From the NCBI GenBank assembly GCA_965221075.1, contig OZ244865.1, positions 1,178,001-1,242,000 of the forward strand: a DNA stretch of 64,000 nucleotides. Reading direction: 5' to 3'. A model generated the notes under the pieces. It searched no databases. It saw only the letters and a program-made list of their open reading frames with translations, and had not been told where the DNA came from. Shown in pieces: positions 8,687-17,480 of this stretch. How positions within the stretch are numbered: the stretch's first letter is position 1; each line of letters begins with the position of its first letter. The position numbers and the translations under genes are program-made. The DNA is from UBA2970 sp965221075 (GTDB lineage: Bacteria > Verrucomicrobiota > Verrucomicrobiia > Limisphaerales > AAA164-E04).

Positions 8687-10060
8687 CTAGTTGAGCGTGC
8701 AGTCCAGTTTCCAGGTGGAGTGCAGGGGGGTCTTCGGCGTGGGGATGGGATCGGAGATCTGGCTGAAGAGCTTCCTGCCTCCCACCGCCGCCTCGTTGAG
8801 ATCCTCGTAGAAGCGTGTGAGAGCCGAATCGTTGCTGGAGAGAACCGTGCCGCTCAGTGTCACCTTGTTCTGCCGCCCCGGGGCGAATTGGAAGCCTGTC
8901 AGGTCGACTTCCGGGGGGAGGATGGAGGCGATCGCCTGGAGGCAGTCGAGGGCGGCGGTCCGTCGGGCGGCCTGCTCCTCCAGTGTCCGGATGTTGCCCT
9001 CCATCCGGACCACGTTGGTGTACTGGGGGGCGGAGACGCGATAGCGGGCCTCCACCTTCTGGTGCTCGATCCGGGCCCACTCCACCATGATGAAGTAGGC
9101 GAGCACGCCGAAGATGTAGCAGAGCACCATCGCTCCCACCCCCTTCATCCAGATGCCGTCGACGAAATGCTGGCGGTAGCGGATGCGGCGCTCCTGCGGC
9201 AGGAGATCCGCCTGGGCTTCGTTCCGGGCGACCCGCCCGGCCGTCAGGGAGGCCTGCTCCTCGGGCCCGGGCAGGGCGGAGGGCTGGAGCGGATGCGGGG
9301 ACCATTCCCGCAGGGCCGCCTCCCAGGAGGGATCCAGGCCCGGGGCCTGCCGCAGGTCGATCGGCGGCATCTCCGGTCCTGCCCACCCCTCCATCTCCCC
9401 GGTCCAGTGGGCATGCTCCAGGTGCGAGCAGAGGGCCCGGCATCCCTCCTGCGTGGCGGGAAGGCTCAGGACCATGGCCTGCTGCAGCGTCCCCCCGAGG
9501 ATCCAGGCGGTCATCGCCGCCACCCCTTCCTCCTGGGGGGAGAGCCGGATCCAGATCCGGTCCTCCTCCAGGTCCAGGTCCAGGAGCTCGTGGCAGCCGA
9601 GCGGCTCCAGCCGGTCGGCGGAGTAGCCCGCCTCCTCCAGCCTCTCCAGGCGGGCCTCCACCCGGTGGCTTTCGGCGATCATCACCAGGGCGGTGGCCTG
9701 CCCCTCCAGGCCGCAGGGTAGCGTCTCGAAGCTCCAGCAGATCTGGTTGACCGGGAAGGGGGAGAGGCGCTCGAGCTGGAACTCCAGCATCGACTCCATC
9801 TCCTGGCGGTCGCACTCGGGAAGCCGCACCACCCGCAGGAACACGTCGCTCTCGGGAAGCAGCGCCAGATCGAGCCTTCCCCGGATCAGGTGCTTCCAGG
9901 ACTTGGCCGCCACCTTCTCGGGCAGCCGGCCCTCCTGGGGCGCCCGCTTGCGGGATCGGAGGTGGGCCTTGCCGCCGGCCAGGGAGAAGCTCCAGAGGCC
10001 GAGGATCTCCCCTTCGGGAAGCGCCACGTTGCATTCGTGCCAGCTTTGCCTGCGGCTCAT
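8687..10060 (-). CDS. GspL/PilM-like platform protein
   Basis: This 457-residue protein has a cytoplasmic actin-like (PilM/GspL) domain at residues about 1-270, with DVFLRVVRLPE and SMLEFQLERLSPFPVNQICW, a segment typical of the fold. A single membrane helix follows (VLCYIFGVLAYFIMVEW, about residues 300-318). A periplasmic coiled-coil and small alpha/beta domain resembling PilN come last. The combination corresponds to GspL, in which PilM and PilN parts are fused. It would bind the GspE ATPase encoded just upstream (4 bp gap) and connect to the GspM-like protein encoded just downstream. Whether the machine is a secretion system or a pilus cannot be decided, since no pilin gene is in the window. 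Confidence 0.75.
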   Translation of the reverse strand: MSRRQSWHECNVALPEGEILGLWSFSLAGGKAHLRSRKRAPQEGRLPEKVAAKSWKHLIRGRLDLALLPESDVFLRVVRLPECDRQEMESMLEFQLERLSPFPVNQICWSFETLPCGLEGQATALVMIAESHRVEARLERLEEAGYSADRLEPLGCHELLDLDLEEDRIWIRLSPQEEGVAAMTAWILGGTLQQAMVLSLPATQEGCRALCSHLEHAHWTGEMEGWAGPEMPPIDLRQAPGLDPSWEAALREWSPHPLQPSALPGPEEQASLTAGRVARNEAQADLLPQERRIRYRQHFVDGIWMKGVGAMVLCYIFGVLAYFIMVEWARIEHQKVEARYRVSAPQYTNVVRMEGNIRTLEEQAARRTAALDCLQAIASILPPEVDLTGFQFAPGRQNKVTLSGTVLSSNDSALTRFYEDLNEAAVGGRKLFSQISDPIPTPKTPLHSTWKLDCTLN

Positions 10061-10064
10061 GGCC

Positions 10065-11783
10065 TCAGGAATCCTCCATCAGCGCGCCCAGGTGCTCCTC
10101 GGACTGGGTGACCCGGAGCACCTCCTCGATGGTGGTGATGCCGTCCCTGACCTTCTGCCAGCCGTCGACGCGCAGGGTCCGCATGCCCAGCTCGATCGCC
10201 TTCTGGGAGATGGTGGAGGCGGGGGCCCGCCCCAGGATCAGGGGGCGGATGGCCTCGTCCATGATCAGCAGCTCGTAGATGGCGAGCCGTCCCTGGTAGC
10301 CCAGCTGGCGGCACTTGTCGCAGCCGGCCCCGCGGAAGATCCGGCCCTTCTCCCAGTCGGGGTAGCCGATCTTCCTCAGGTAGTCCGGATCCGGCTTCTG
10401 CTCGGTCCTGCAGCCCGGGCAGATCTTGCGCACCAGCCGCTGGGCCAGGACCGCCTCGACCGAGGAGGCGACCAGGAAGGGCTCGATCCCCATGTCGATG
10501 AGCCGGGTGAAGGCGCTGGGGGCGTCGTTGGTGTGCAGGGTGCTGAACACCAGGTGGCCGGTCAGCGAGGCCCGGATCGCGATCTCGGCCGTCTCCATGT
10601 CGCGGATCTCCCCCACCATCACCACGTTGGGATCCTGCCGGAGGATGTGCCGCAGGCCCATGGCGAAGGTCAGGCCGATGTCGGAGCGGACCGCGATCTG
10701 GTTGATCCCCTTCAGCTCGTACTCCACCGGCTCCTCGATGGTGATGATCCGCTTCTGGACCGAGTTGATCGAGCTGAGGAAGGCGTAGAGGGAGGTGGAC
10801 TTGCCCGATCCGGTGGGGCCGGTCACCAGCAGGATCCCGTGGGGCTTGGCGATGATCTCCCGCAGCTGCTCCTCGTCGCGGGGCTGGAAGCCCAGCTTCT
10901 CCAGGCTCAGGAAGATCTTCCCGCGGGTGAGCAGGCGCAGCGAGACGCTCTCGCCGTAGACCGTGGGGACGGTGGAGACCCGGATGTCCAGCTCCTCGCC
11001 CTTGATGCGGACGTTGATGCGCCCGTCCTGGGGCAGCCGCTTCTCGGCGATGTCCATCCCCGACATCACCTTGATGCGGGAGATGATCGCCGACTGGAAC
11101 CGCTTGAGCTGGGGAGGCATGGGGGCCTGGTGCAGGATCCCGTCGACCCGGTAGCGGATGCGGAGGTCCTGCTCCTCGGGCTCGAAGTGGATGTCGGTGG
11201 CCCGGTCCTGGAAGGCCTCCCAGACCACCTGGTTGACGAACTTGATCACGCTCGCCTCCTGGTCGCCGTCGGTGATCTCCTTCTGGCTGTCCACCAGCAG
11301 CTCGATCGGCTCGTCCTCCCCGCCCAGCTCGTCCAGGGTCTCGGCGCCCACCCCGTAGTACCTCTTGAGCGCCTTCTCGATCTCCTCCCGGGGGGAGAGG
11401 GCGAACTCCACGGGGCAGCCCGCGTTGAACCGGATCGAGCTTATCAGCCCGGTGTCGAAGGGATCGCACACCGCCACCTGGAGCCTTCCTCCCTCCTCGC
11501 CCACCGGCATGGCGGTGTGCTGGAAGGCCACCTTGGTGGAGATTCGGCGGCGCACCTCGGGAGGAATGTCGAGGGAGGGGAGATCCACGAAGGGCCAGTC
11601 CAGCCTCTGCGCCAGGGTGCGCAGGAACTTCTCCTCGGAGATCCCCCCCTCGCGGCCGAAGAAGGCCAGCTGGGTCTCCTCGCTTCCCTCCTGCGACGCC
11701 GTCTCCCACTGCCGGCTCCACTCGTCGAACCTCGCGGCGGGTACCAGCCCGGAGTCGGCCAGCAGGCTCTTGATGGAGATCAT
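10065..11783 (-). CDS. GspE/PilB-family secretion ATPase
   Basis: This is the hexameric ATPase that powers pseudopilus or pilus assembly. The 572 residues contain an N-terminal MshEN/T2SSE_N domain, the Walker A motif GPTGSGKSTS, the Asp box, Walker B (NVVMVGEIRDMETAEIA) and the His box (HTNDAPSAFTRLIDMG). The four-cysteine zinc motif is also present (CPGC, then CDKC about 30 residues later), which is typical of GspE and PilB but not of retraction ATPases. ATG 11783 (MISIKSLLADSG) fits the family's N-terminus better than the longer in-frame upstream extension, which has cysteine/proline-rich non-homologous sequence. It is the first gene of the minus-strand operon that ends with nadE. Confidence 0.92.
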   Translation of the reverse strand: MISIKSLLADSGLVPAARFDEWSRQWETASQEGSEETQLAFFGREGGISEEKFLRTLAQRLDWPFVDLPSLDIPPEVRRRISTKVAFQHTAMPVGEEGGRLQVAVCDPFDTGLISSIRFNAGCPVEFALSPREEIEKALKRYYGVGAETLDELGGEDEPIELLVDSQKEITDGDQEASVIKFVNQVVWEAFQDRATDIHFEPEEQDLRIRYRVDGILHQAPMPPQLKRFQSAIISRIKVMSGMDIAEKRLPQDGRINVRIKGEELDIRVSTVPTVYGESVSLRLLTRGKIFLSLEKLGFQPRDEEQLREIIAKPHGILLVTGPTGSGKSTSLYAFLSSINSVQKRIITIEEPVEYELKGINQIAVRSDIGLTFAMGLRHILRQDPNVVMVGEIRDMETAEIAIRASLTGHLVFSTLHTNDAPSAFTRLIDMGIEPFLVASSVEAVLAQRLVRKICPGCRTEQKPDPDYLRKIGYPDWEKGRIFRGAGCDKCRQLGYQGRLAIYELLIMDEAIRPLILGRAPASTISQKAIELGMRTLRVDGWQKVRDGITTIEEVLRVTQSEEHLGALMEDS

Positions 11784-11850
11784 CTTGCAGGATGGGCGGG
11801 CGCCGCCTCTGGGAGTACAACATCCGCAGGGAGGAAAAGTTTCGCCGGAC

Positions 11851-11864
11851 GGCTTCCGGAAGCC
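11851..11864. other. Perfect 14-bp palindrome in a divergent intergenic region
   Basis: GGCTTCCGGAAGCC is a perfect dyad between the gspE-type gene (minus) and the RND adaptor gene (plus). It lies about 70 bp upstream of gspE and 130 bp upstream of the adaptor gene. The position suits an operator for either gene. No T-tract follows on either strand, so it is not an intrinsic terminator. Function is inference. Confidence 0.3.
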
Positions 11865-11991
11865 CGCTGCCCAGAGCATGGCCGCCGGGGGGTGCGGAGC
11901 CGATGAAGCGTGGCCGCTCTCCGGATCCACCCGGCCCGCGTTCCTTATGCCTTGAAGCGCTGTCCGCCCGCCCCATTATCGGCCTGCGAGG

Positions 11992-13191
11992 ATGCATCAG
12001 GCTCTCCGGATCATCGTCCCCATCGCGCTGGTCTCCCTGGCCGTCCTGGTCTGGTCCTGGATGGTGGGCAATCCCCCGGCGGCGGAGCGGGCGCCCTCCG
12101 GCGCCCCGACCACCCAGGTGGAGGTGATGGAGCTGGTGCCCAGGGACTACCGCATCTGGATCCCCTCCCAGGGCGTGGTCGGTCCCCGGACGCGCACCGT
12201 GCTGCTGCCCCAGGTGGCCGGCCAGGTGGTGGAGATCGCCCCCGCCCTCAGGGACGGAGCCTACTTCGTCCAGGACGAGGTGCTGCTGCGGATCGATGCC
12301 CGCGACTACCGGAGCGCGCTGACCGTGGCCGAGGCCCTCCTGGTCCAGCGGCAGGCCGAGCTCCAGCTGGAGGAGGCGCAGCACCGGCAGGCCCGCAGGA
12401 ACTGGGAGCTCCTGGGGGAGGGGGGAAGTCCCGATCCCCTGCTGGTCCGGGAGCCCCAGCTGAAGATGGCGCAGGCCAACGTGGAGTCGGCCCGGGCCCG
12501 GGTCGGGGAGGCTCGGCGGCAGCTGGAGCGCACCGAGGTGCGCGCTCCGTACGCGGGGCGGGTCCTCAGGAAGCATGTGGATGTGGGGCAGACCGTCCTG
12601 CTCTCCACCCAGCTGGCCGAGATCTTCGCCACGGACTACGTGGAGATCCGCCTGCCGGTGCTCAACGAGCATCTGGAGCATCTGGATCTCTCCGAGTCCC
12701 CCTCGGGGGGGGAGCAGGGTCCCAGGGCCGTAGTCCGGGCGAAGCACGGCAGCCGCACCCTGCGCTGGGAGGGGCGCGTGGTCCGTACCGAGGGAGCCTT
12801 CGACGCCGCCACCCGCCAGCTCTTCCTCATCGCCCAGGTGGACGATCCCTACTCCCTGGAGGATCCGGGATCGCCTCCCCTGAGGATCAACCAGTACGTG
12901 GAGGCCGACATCGAGGGGAGCCTGCTCGAGCAGGTCTTCGTGATCCCCCGTTCGGCCCTGCGCGAGGGACGCGAGGTCCTGCTTGTCGACGAGGAGAACC
13001 GCATTCTCCGCAAGGAGGTCCGGATCCTCTGGAGGGATGCCGGAAGGATCGTGGTGGGCCAGGAGGATCTGCAGCCGGGACAGCGGCTCTCCCTGACCCC
13101 CCTGCCGATCGCGGTGGACGGGATCCCGGTCCGTCCCGTGCGGGCCTCCGGCGGGAGCCAGGAAGCGGAAGCGTCCGGCCGGAGCTCGTAG
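11992..13191 (+). CDS. RND efflux periplasmic adaptor (HlyD/AcrA family)
   Basis: This 399-residue membrane-fusion protein starts with a signal anchor (IIVPIALVSLAVLVWSWMV). It contains the split lipoyl/barrel-sandwich halves (VLLPQVAGQVVEIAPALRDGAYF and VRAPYAGRVLRKHVDVGQTV-type segments) flanking an alpha-helical hairpin (residues about 110-170). A beta-barrel and membrane-proximal domain come last. Adaptors of this family bridge an inner-membrane RND pump to a TolC-like channel. No RND pump gene is adjacent; the only outer-membrane channel in the window is at 38543, 25 kb away. The ATG at 11992 has GCGAGG directly upstream. The substrate is unknown. Confidence 0.87.
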   Translation: MHQALRIIVPIALVSLAVLVWSWMVGNPPAAERAPSGAPTTQVEVMELVPRDYRIWIPSQGVVGPRTRTVLLPQVAGQVVEIAPALRDGAYFVQDEVLLRIDARDYRSALTVAEALLVQRQAELQLEEAQHRQARRNWELLGEGGSPDPLLVREPQLKMAQANVESARARVGEARRQLERTEVRAPYAGRVLRKHVDVGQTVLLSTQLAEIFATDYVEIRLPVLNEHLEHLDLSESPSGGEQGPRAVVRAKHGSRTLRWEGRVVRTEGAFDAATRQLFLIAQVDDPYSLEDPGSPPLRINQYVEADIEGSLLEQVFVIPRSALREGREVLLVDEENRILRKEVRILWRDAGRIVVGQEDLQPGQRLSLTPLPIAVDGIPVRPVRASGGSQEAEASGRSS

Positions 13192-13415
13192 CGAGATGCA
13201 GGCCATGGCGGATCGTGGCCGCACGGCTCCTTCCGGGAGGGCCGGCCCGGGTCCGGCCGGTTCCACTTGAAATCCATCCCCGCCTCCGGGGCCATCGGCC
13301 GCCTGGGCGCCGGGGATCCAGGGCGCTTGACCCGCTGCCGCTGGAAGTGGAAGGTGGTCTCAGGCGTCCCTCGAGATGAACCGGAGGGAAGGCTCCATTC
13401 CATCCACGGCCCGGC

Positions 13416-15011
13416 ATGCTGATCCTTCTCACCTTCCTCTTCTTCACCGGCCTGGTGGGCTTCCTCACCTGGCGGTTCACCCGGGGCCGGGACGCTTCGA
13501 CCCCTTCGGGCTACTTTCTGGCCGGGCGGGCCCTCGCCGGGGGCGTCGTGGCCGGCTCGCTGCTGCTCACCAACCTCTCCACGGAGCAGCTGGTGGGCCT
13601 GAACGGAGCGGCCTTCGCCGGCGGGCTGGAGGTGATGGCCTGGGAGGTGATCGCGGCCCTCTCCCTGGTGGTCCTGGCCCTGGTCTTCCTGCCCCGCTAC
13701 CTGGCGCGGGGCGTCGCCACCGTGCCCCAGTTCCTGGAGAGCCGCTTCGACGCGCGGACCGGCACCCTGATCGGGATCATCTTCATCCTGGCCTACGCGC
13801 TGATCCTCCTGCCCATCATCCTCTACACCGGGGCCGTGGGGCTCTCCAGCATGCTGGACCTGAAGGGACTGACCGGGTGGCAGAGCGACGCCGCCGTCCT
13901 CTGGGCGTCGGTCTGGTCGATCGGGATCCTGGGGTCGCTCTACGCGGTGTGCGGCGGCCTGCGGGCCATCGCCGTCTCGGACACCCTCAACGGGATCGGG
14001 CTGCTGGCGGGGGGGACCCTGATCACCGTCTACGCCCTGCTCGAGGTCAACCCCGAGGGCGTCCTCCCGGCCCTCTCCGAACTGGCCGGAAGCCACCCGG
14101 AGAAATTCAACTCCCTGGGAGGACGGGAGTCCTCGGTTCCCTTCTCAACCCTGTTCACCGGGGTCCTGCTCATCAACCTGTTCTACTGGACCACCAACCA
14201 GCAGATCCTGCAGCGGGCCTTCGGGGCCCGCAGCCTCAAGGAGGGGCAGAAGGGGGTGCTGATCGCCGGAGGCTTCAAGATCCTGGCTCCCGCCATTCTG
14301 GTCCTGCCGGGGATCGCCGCCTTCCACCTGGCCCGTGAGGGCGGGCTGGAGGTGGATAGCCAGGACAAGGCCTACGGGGCTCTGGTGCGGGAGGTCCTGC
14401 CGGGCCCCCTGACCGGCTTCTTCGCCGCGGTGGTGGTGGGAGCGGTGATCAGCAGCTTCAACTCGGTGCTCAACAGCACCGCCACCCTGGTCAGCCTGGA
14501 CGGGACCCTGGGACGGTGGACAAGAAGCCGGGACGGGGGCATCCGGTCGGGACGCGTCTGCAGCATCGCGGTGGCCTTCCTGGCCATGTCCCTGGCCCCG
14601 CTGCTCGACAGCGTTCCCGGCATCTTCGACCACCTGCAGCAGATGAACGCCCTGTACTTCATTCCCATCTTCGCGGTCCTGCTGATGGGCATGTTCACCC
14701 GGAGAGTTCCGGCCTTCGCGGCCAACACGGCCCTGGTGGCGGGCGTGGCGGTCATCGTGGCCGAGTACTTCCTCTGGCCCTTCTGGCCCTGGAACAACTA
14801 CCACTTCCTGGGGGCGGTCTTCCTGGCGCTGGTCGCCTTCATGGGACTGTGCGGCTTCCTCTTTCCGGCCACCGCCCGGGAGGAGGCTTCCCGGGGCAAG
14901 GTGGATCTGGCGCCGTGGCGCTGGGCCTGGCCGGTCGGCATGGGGCTTGCCGCCGCCGTGCTTCTCATCTACCTTCTCCTGGCCGACCCCTCGGTCCTTT
15001 CTTCCGGCTAG
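13416..15011 (+). CDS. Sodium:solute symporter (SSS/SLC5 family)
   Basis: This inner-membrane Na+-coupled transporter has 531 residues and about 13-14 hydrophobic helices. The resemblance is to the SGLT-like branch: SGYFLAGRALAGGVVAGSLLLTNLSTEQLVGLNG near the N-terminus, DTLNGIGLLAGGTLI mid-protein, NLFYWTTNQQILQRAFGARSLKEGQKGVL in the Na+/sugar-binding region, and SSFNSVLNSTATLVSLD later. Such proteins usually take up sugars or related polyols, but the substrate cannot be read from sequence. It is preceded by a 224-bp gap and followed after 9 bp by a secreted PVC-type propeller protein, so the two may act on the same carbon source (inference). Confidence 0.88.
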   Translation: MLILLTFLFFTGLVGFLTWRFTRGRDASTPSGYFLAGRALAGGVVAGSLLLTNLSTEQLVGLNGAAFAGGLEVMAWEVIAALSLVVLALVFLPRYLARGVATVPQFLESRFDARTGTLIGIIFILAYALILLPIILYTGAVGLSSMLDLKGLTGWQSDAAVLWASVWSIGILGSLYAVCGGLRAIAVSDTLNGIGLLAGGTLITVYALLEVNPEGVLPALSELAGSHPEKFNSLGGRESSVPFSTLFTGVLLINLFYWTTNQQILQRAFGARSLKEGQKGVLIAGGFKILAPAILVLPGIAAFHLAREGGLEVDSQDKAYGALVREVLPGPLTGFFAAVVVGAVISSFNSVLNSTATLVSLDGTLGRWTRSRDGGIRSGRVCSIAVAFLAMSLAPLLDSVPGIFDHLQQMNALYFIPIFAVLLMGMFTRRVPAFAANTALVAGVAVIVAEYFLWPFWPWNNYHFLGAVFLALVAFMGLCGFLFPATAREEASRGKVDLAPWRWAWPVGMGLAAAVLLIYLLLADPSVLSSG

Positions 15012-15020
15012 CGCACCGCC

Positions 15021-17480
15021 ATGTCCATCCGCCTCCCCTCCTTCCTCCGCTTGTCCGGGACTGCCGCCTCCCTCTGGGCGCTTGCCGCCGCGTGTCCGGC
15101 CCAGGCCCAGGAAGAGGGAGAGGCCCGGGTGCATCCCGAGGGCTTCTCCCTGGAGCGGATCCACCAGGTGGAGGCTTCCAGCCAGGGCTCCTGGGTGTCC
15201 ATGGCGGTCGACGGCCAGGGGCGCCTGTACTGCTCCGACCAGGGCGGCAAGGGGATCTTCCGCCTCACGCTCCAGGGGGGGCGGCCTGCCGCGGTGGAGC
15301 GCGTTCCGGCCGAGATCTCCTCGGCCCATGGCATGCTGTGGGCCTTCGACAGCCTCTACGTGGTGGTCAACGGCGGCGGGATCGGAGGCCATGGATCGGG
15401 GCTCTACCGCCTGACCGACTCCGACGGGGACGGCCAGCTGGACTCGGTCCGGCGCCTCAGATCCCTGCAGGGCGGGGGGGAGCACGGCCCCCACGCGGTG
15501 GAGCTGTCGCCCGACGGGCGGTCGCTCTACGTCCTGGGAGGCAACCACACCCGGATCCCCGATCCCGAGACCTGGGCGGTGCCTCCGGCCTACGCCGAGG
15601 ACCAGCTGCTGCCGCGCATGCCCGACGCACGGGGCCACGCCCGCAGCATCCGGGCCCCGGGCGGCTGGATCGCCCGCACCGATCCCGAGGGCGCCTCCTG
15701 GCATCTCTACTCGGCCGGATTCCGCAACCAGTACGACATCGCCTTCAACGCCGACGGAGAGATGTTCACCTACGACTCCGACATGGAGTGGGACAGCGGC
15801 ACGCCCTGGTACCGGCCCACCCGCATCTACCACTGCACCAGCGGCAGCGAGTTCGGGTGGCGGACCGGGACCGGGAAGTTCCCTTCCTGGTATCCCGACA
15901 CGCTCCCCCCGGCTCTGGACGTCGGTCCCGGATCGCCTACCGGGATGGTCTCGGGCCTGAAGGCCTCCTTTCCCGAAAGGTACCGACGAGCCCTCTACGC
16001 CTTCGACTGGACCTACGGCACCATCTACGCCATCCACCTCTCCCCCAGGGGATCGAGCTACTCGGCCGCCAAGGAGGAGTTCGTGACTGGCGTCCCCCTG
16101 CATGTCACCGACGGGGTGATCGGCATGGACGGGAGCCTGTACTTCGCGGTGGGGGGGAGGGGGACCCCCTCGGCCCTCTACCGGGTCTCCTACGAGGGGG
16201 AGGCGCCGCAGTCCGGGGAGGAGGCCGGGGAGCATGCCGAGGAGCATGCCGAGGAGGCCGGTCTGCGGCGGCTCCGCAAGCGGCTGGAGTCCTTCCATGG
16301 GCGGGCCGATCCCGAGGCCCTGCCGGCCCTGTGGCCCCATCTGGGGCACGCCGACCGGTTCGTCCGCTACGCGGCCCGGGTGGCGCTGGAGCACCAGCCC
16401 GTGCTGGAGTGGCAGGAGCGCGCCCTGCGGGAGACCGGCCTGCGAACCGCCCTCTCCGCCCTTCTGGCCCTGGCGCGCCAGGGAGACGCCTCCCTGCAGC
16501 CGCTCCTGGTGCAGGCCTTGCAGCGCTTCCCCTTCTCCGAGATGGACGAGGAGGAGCGGCTGGAGTCGCTGCGCGTCCTTTCCCTGGCCTTCGTCCGCAT
16601 GGGGAAGCCCGATCCGGAGGCGGCCCGGAGGCTGGCGGGGATCTACACCGCCTACTATCCGGCCGCCAGCGACGCCCTCAACCGGGAGCTGGCCTCCCTC
16701 CTGGTCTACCTGGAGGATCCCGGGGTGGTGGCCAAGACCGTCCCCCTGATGAGCCAGGAGGCCGTCGGCCCCGAGGAGATGGAGTTCGACGACTCGCTCC
16801 TGGGGCGCTCCGGCCGCTACGGGAGATCCTTCCTCGACCAGAAGGCCAGCAATCCCCAGCGCCAGCAGATCCACTACGCCTACGCCCTCAAGAACGCGGA
16901 CCGGGGATGGACCCCGGCGCTGAGGCGGGACTTCTTCGCCTGGTTCGCCAAGGCGCGCAACTTCAAGGGCGGGGCCAGCTTCGGCGGCTTCCTGGACAAC
17001 TTCCGCACCGAGGCCCTGGCCCGCATCGCCGATCCCGGGGAGAAGGCGGAGATGATCCTGCTGAGCCGCTCCCCGGCCCCCCTGGTGCCCGAGGAGTACC
17101 GCCAGGCCCGCTCCCTGGAGATCGGCATGAAGCCCGGAATGCTCTTCGACCGCAGCGTCCTGGAGGCGAAGGCCGGAGAGAGGGTGGCCCTGCGGGTGGT
17201 CAACAACGACCCGACCGGCCTGATGCACAACTTCGTCCTGTGCGCTCCGGGAGGCGTCGAGACGGTGGTCCGCCAGTCGCTGCTGCTGGGCGAGAGGGGC
17301 ATCGAGCTCAACTACGTGCCCGAGATCCCCGAGGTTCTGGCCGCCACTCCCCAGATCGCCCCGCAGCGCCAGTTCGTGCTCTACTTCCAGGCGCCGCAGT
17401 CGCCCGGCTCCTACCCCTTCGTCTGCACCTACCCCGGGCACGGGGTGCTGATGCGGGGGGTTCTGGAGGTGGTGGACTAG
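15021..17480 (+). CDS. PVC-type propeller/HEAT protein with C-terminal cupredoxin
   Basis: This exported 819-residue protein has a signal peptide (AASLWALAAACPAQA), then a six-bladed-type beta-propeller of the PVC membrane-bound dehydrogenase family (GPHAVELSPDGRSLYVLGGNHT, GFRNQYDIAFNADGEMFTYDSDMEWD). Helical repeats follow (about residues 400-620). The protein ends with a plastocyanin/azurin-like domain. The type-1 copper ligands are all visible: His736, Cys802, His807 and Met811. Relatives usually end in a CxxCH heme domain; here copper replaces heme. A role as a periplasmic sugar or alcohol dehydrogenase passing electrons to copper is inference. It follows the symporter gene by 9 bp, and its stop overlaps the CRTAC1 stop in CTAG. 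Confidence 0.85.
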   Translation: MSIRLPSFLRLSGTAASLWALAAACPAQAQEEGEARVHPEGFSLERIHQVEASSQGSWVSMAVDGQGRLYCSDQGGKGIFRLTLQGGRPAAVERVPAEISSAHGMLWAFDSLYVVVNGGGIGGHGSGLYRLTDSDGDGQLDSVRRLRSLQGGGEHGPHAVELSPDGRSLYVLGGNHTRIPDPETWAVPPAYAEDQLLPRMPDARGHARSIRAPGGWIARTDPEGASWHLYSAGFRNQYDIAFNADGEMFTYDSDMEWDSGTPWYRPTRIYHCTSGSEFGWRTGTGKFPSWYPDTLPPALDVGPGSPTGMVSGLKASFPERYRRALYAFDWTYGTIYAIHLSPRGSSYSAAKEEFVTGVPLHVTDGVIGMDGSLYFAVGGRGTPSALYRVSYEGEAPQSGEEAGEHAEEHAEEAGLRRLRKRLESFHGRADPEALPALWPHLGHADRFVRYAARVALEHQPVLEWQERALRETGLRTALSALLALARQGDASLQPLLVQALQRFPFSEMDEEERLESLRVLSLAFVRMGKPDPEAARRLAGIYTAYYPAASDALNRELASLLVYLEDPGVVAKTVPLMSQEAVGPEEMEFDDSLLGRSGRYGRSFLDQKASNPQRQQIHYAYALKNADRGWTPALRRDFFAWFAKARNFKGGASFGGFLDNFRTEALARIADPGEKAEMILLSRSPAPLVPEEYRQARSLEIGMKPGMLFDRSVLEAKAGERVALRVVNNDPTGLMHNFVLCAPGGVETVVRQSLLLGERGIELNYVPEIPEVLAATPQIAPQRQFVLYFQAPQSPGSYPFVCTYPGHGVLMRGVLEVVD

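Noticed and set aside
13260..13360. Distant inverted repeat TTCCACTT / AAGTGGAA upstream of the symporter gene
   Set aside because: The arms are about 80 bp apart and only 8 bases long, expected by chance.
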